From Paulinella micropora (lineage: Eukaryota > Cercozoa > Imbricatea > Euglyphida > Paulinellidae), in contig WBZZ01003592.1 of NCBI GenBank assembly GCA_019918135.1, forward strand, positions 1 to 26,615: a stretch of 26,615 bases of DNA. The letters are read 5' to 3'. The notes below the pieces were generated by a model. The model searched no databases. It was not told where the DNA came from and was given only the letters and a program-made list of their open reading frames with translations. Both the position numbers and the translations under genes were made by a program. This document shows, piece by piece, positions 26,532 through 26,615 of the stretch (the first letter of the stretch is position 1; every line of letters begins with the position of its first letter).

Positions 26532-26615
26532 CAGCAACTTAATCACTTGCCACGTCATCGAGGGGGTGGGGTGTGTGTGTGTGGGGGGGGGGTGGTGGAA
26601 TTATGGACGCCCACA
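26532..26615. other. Window end with TG/G-rich simple sequence
   Basis: A GTGTGTGTG and G-run stretch lies at 26571-26591. No gene is visible. Confidence 0.6.

Overview
The window reads as repeat-rich eukaryotic nuclear DNA. It holds no recognisable host gene, bacterial operon or phage module. About 22 kb is made of three degenerate LTR retrotransposons lying next to or inside one another. The rest is a palindromic DNA-transposon-like element, microsatellites and low-complexity DNA. The host cannot be named from sequence. Divergent Ty1/copia elements with long, unusual Gag regions would fit an alga or another protist, but that is an inference.

Layout. (1) Positions 1-5820, plus strand: a Ty3/gypsy element cut by the window start. 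Its order is protease-like domain, long unassigned spacer, reverse transcriptase (YIDD), RNase H, integrase (HHCC plus DD35E), GPY/F motif and an unusual C-terminal extension. It carries in-frame stops and frameshifts, and the protease DSG motif is IAG. (2) 5821-7511: no gene recognised; probably 3' LTR/UTR sequence of the two neighbouring elements. (3) About 7512-13286, minus strand: Ty1/copia element 1, with PBS, very long Gag region, zinc knuckle, protease, pre-integrase and integrase, then an abrupt end near a polypurine tract. Reverse transcriptase and RNase H are missing. (4) 13287-22609: Ty1/copia element 2, bounded by 304/309-bp direct repeats that act as LTRs. Its Gag (18.4-21.1 kb) and the last half of RNase H (13975-14548) are on the minus strand. 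Everything between them in the polyprotein (Gag tail, protease, integrase, RT, first half of RNase H) is on the plus strand.

The main discovery is that element 2 carries a clean internal inversion of about 3,892 bp (14549-18440). Flipping it back on paper joins Gag to its tail and the two RNase H halves, both in frame. The Gag of element 2 also has two CCCH zinc fingers upstream of CCHC knuckles, which is unusual for a copia Gag. Both copia elements share a C-x9-C-x25/26-C-x2-H motif between knuckle and protease.

(5) 22610-26615: no recognisable genes. It contains a 687-bp element with long (about 160 bp) terminal inverted repeats (23096-23782), an ATAC microsatellite, small tandem duplications, a purine-to-pyrimidine mirror hairpin and a GTT/poly-T tract. 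No element here looks able to move on its own, because each has stops, frameshifts, deletions or the inversion.
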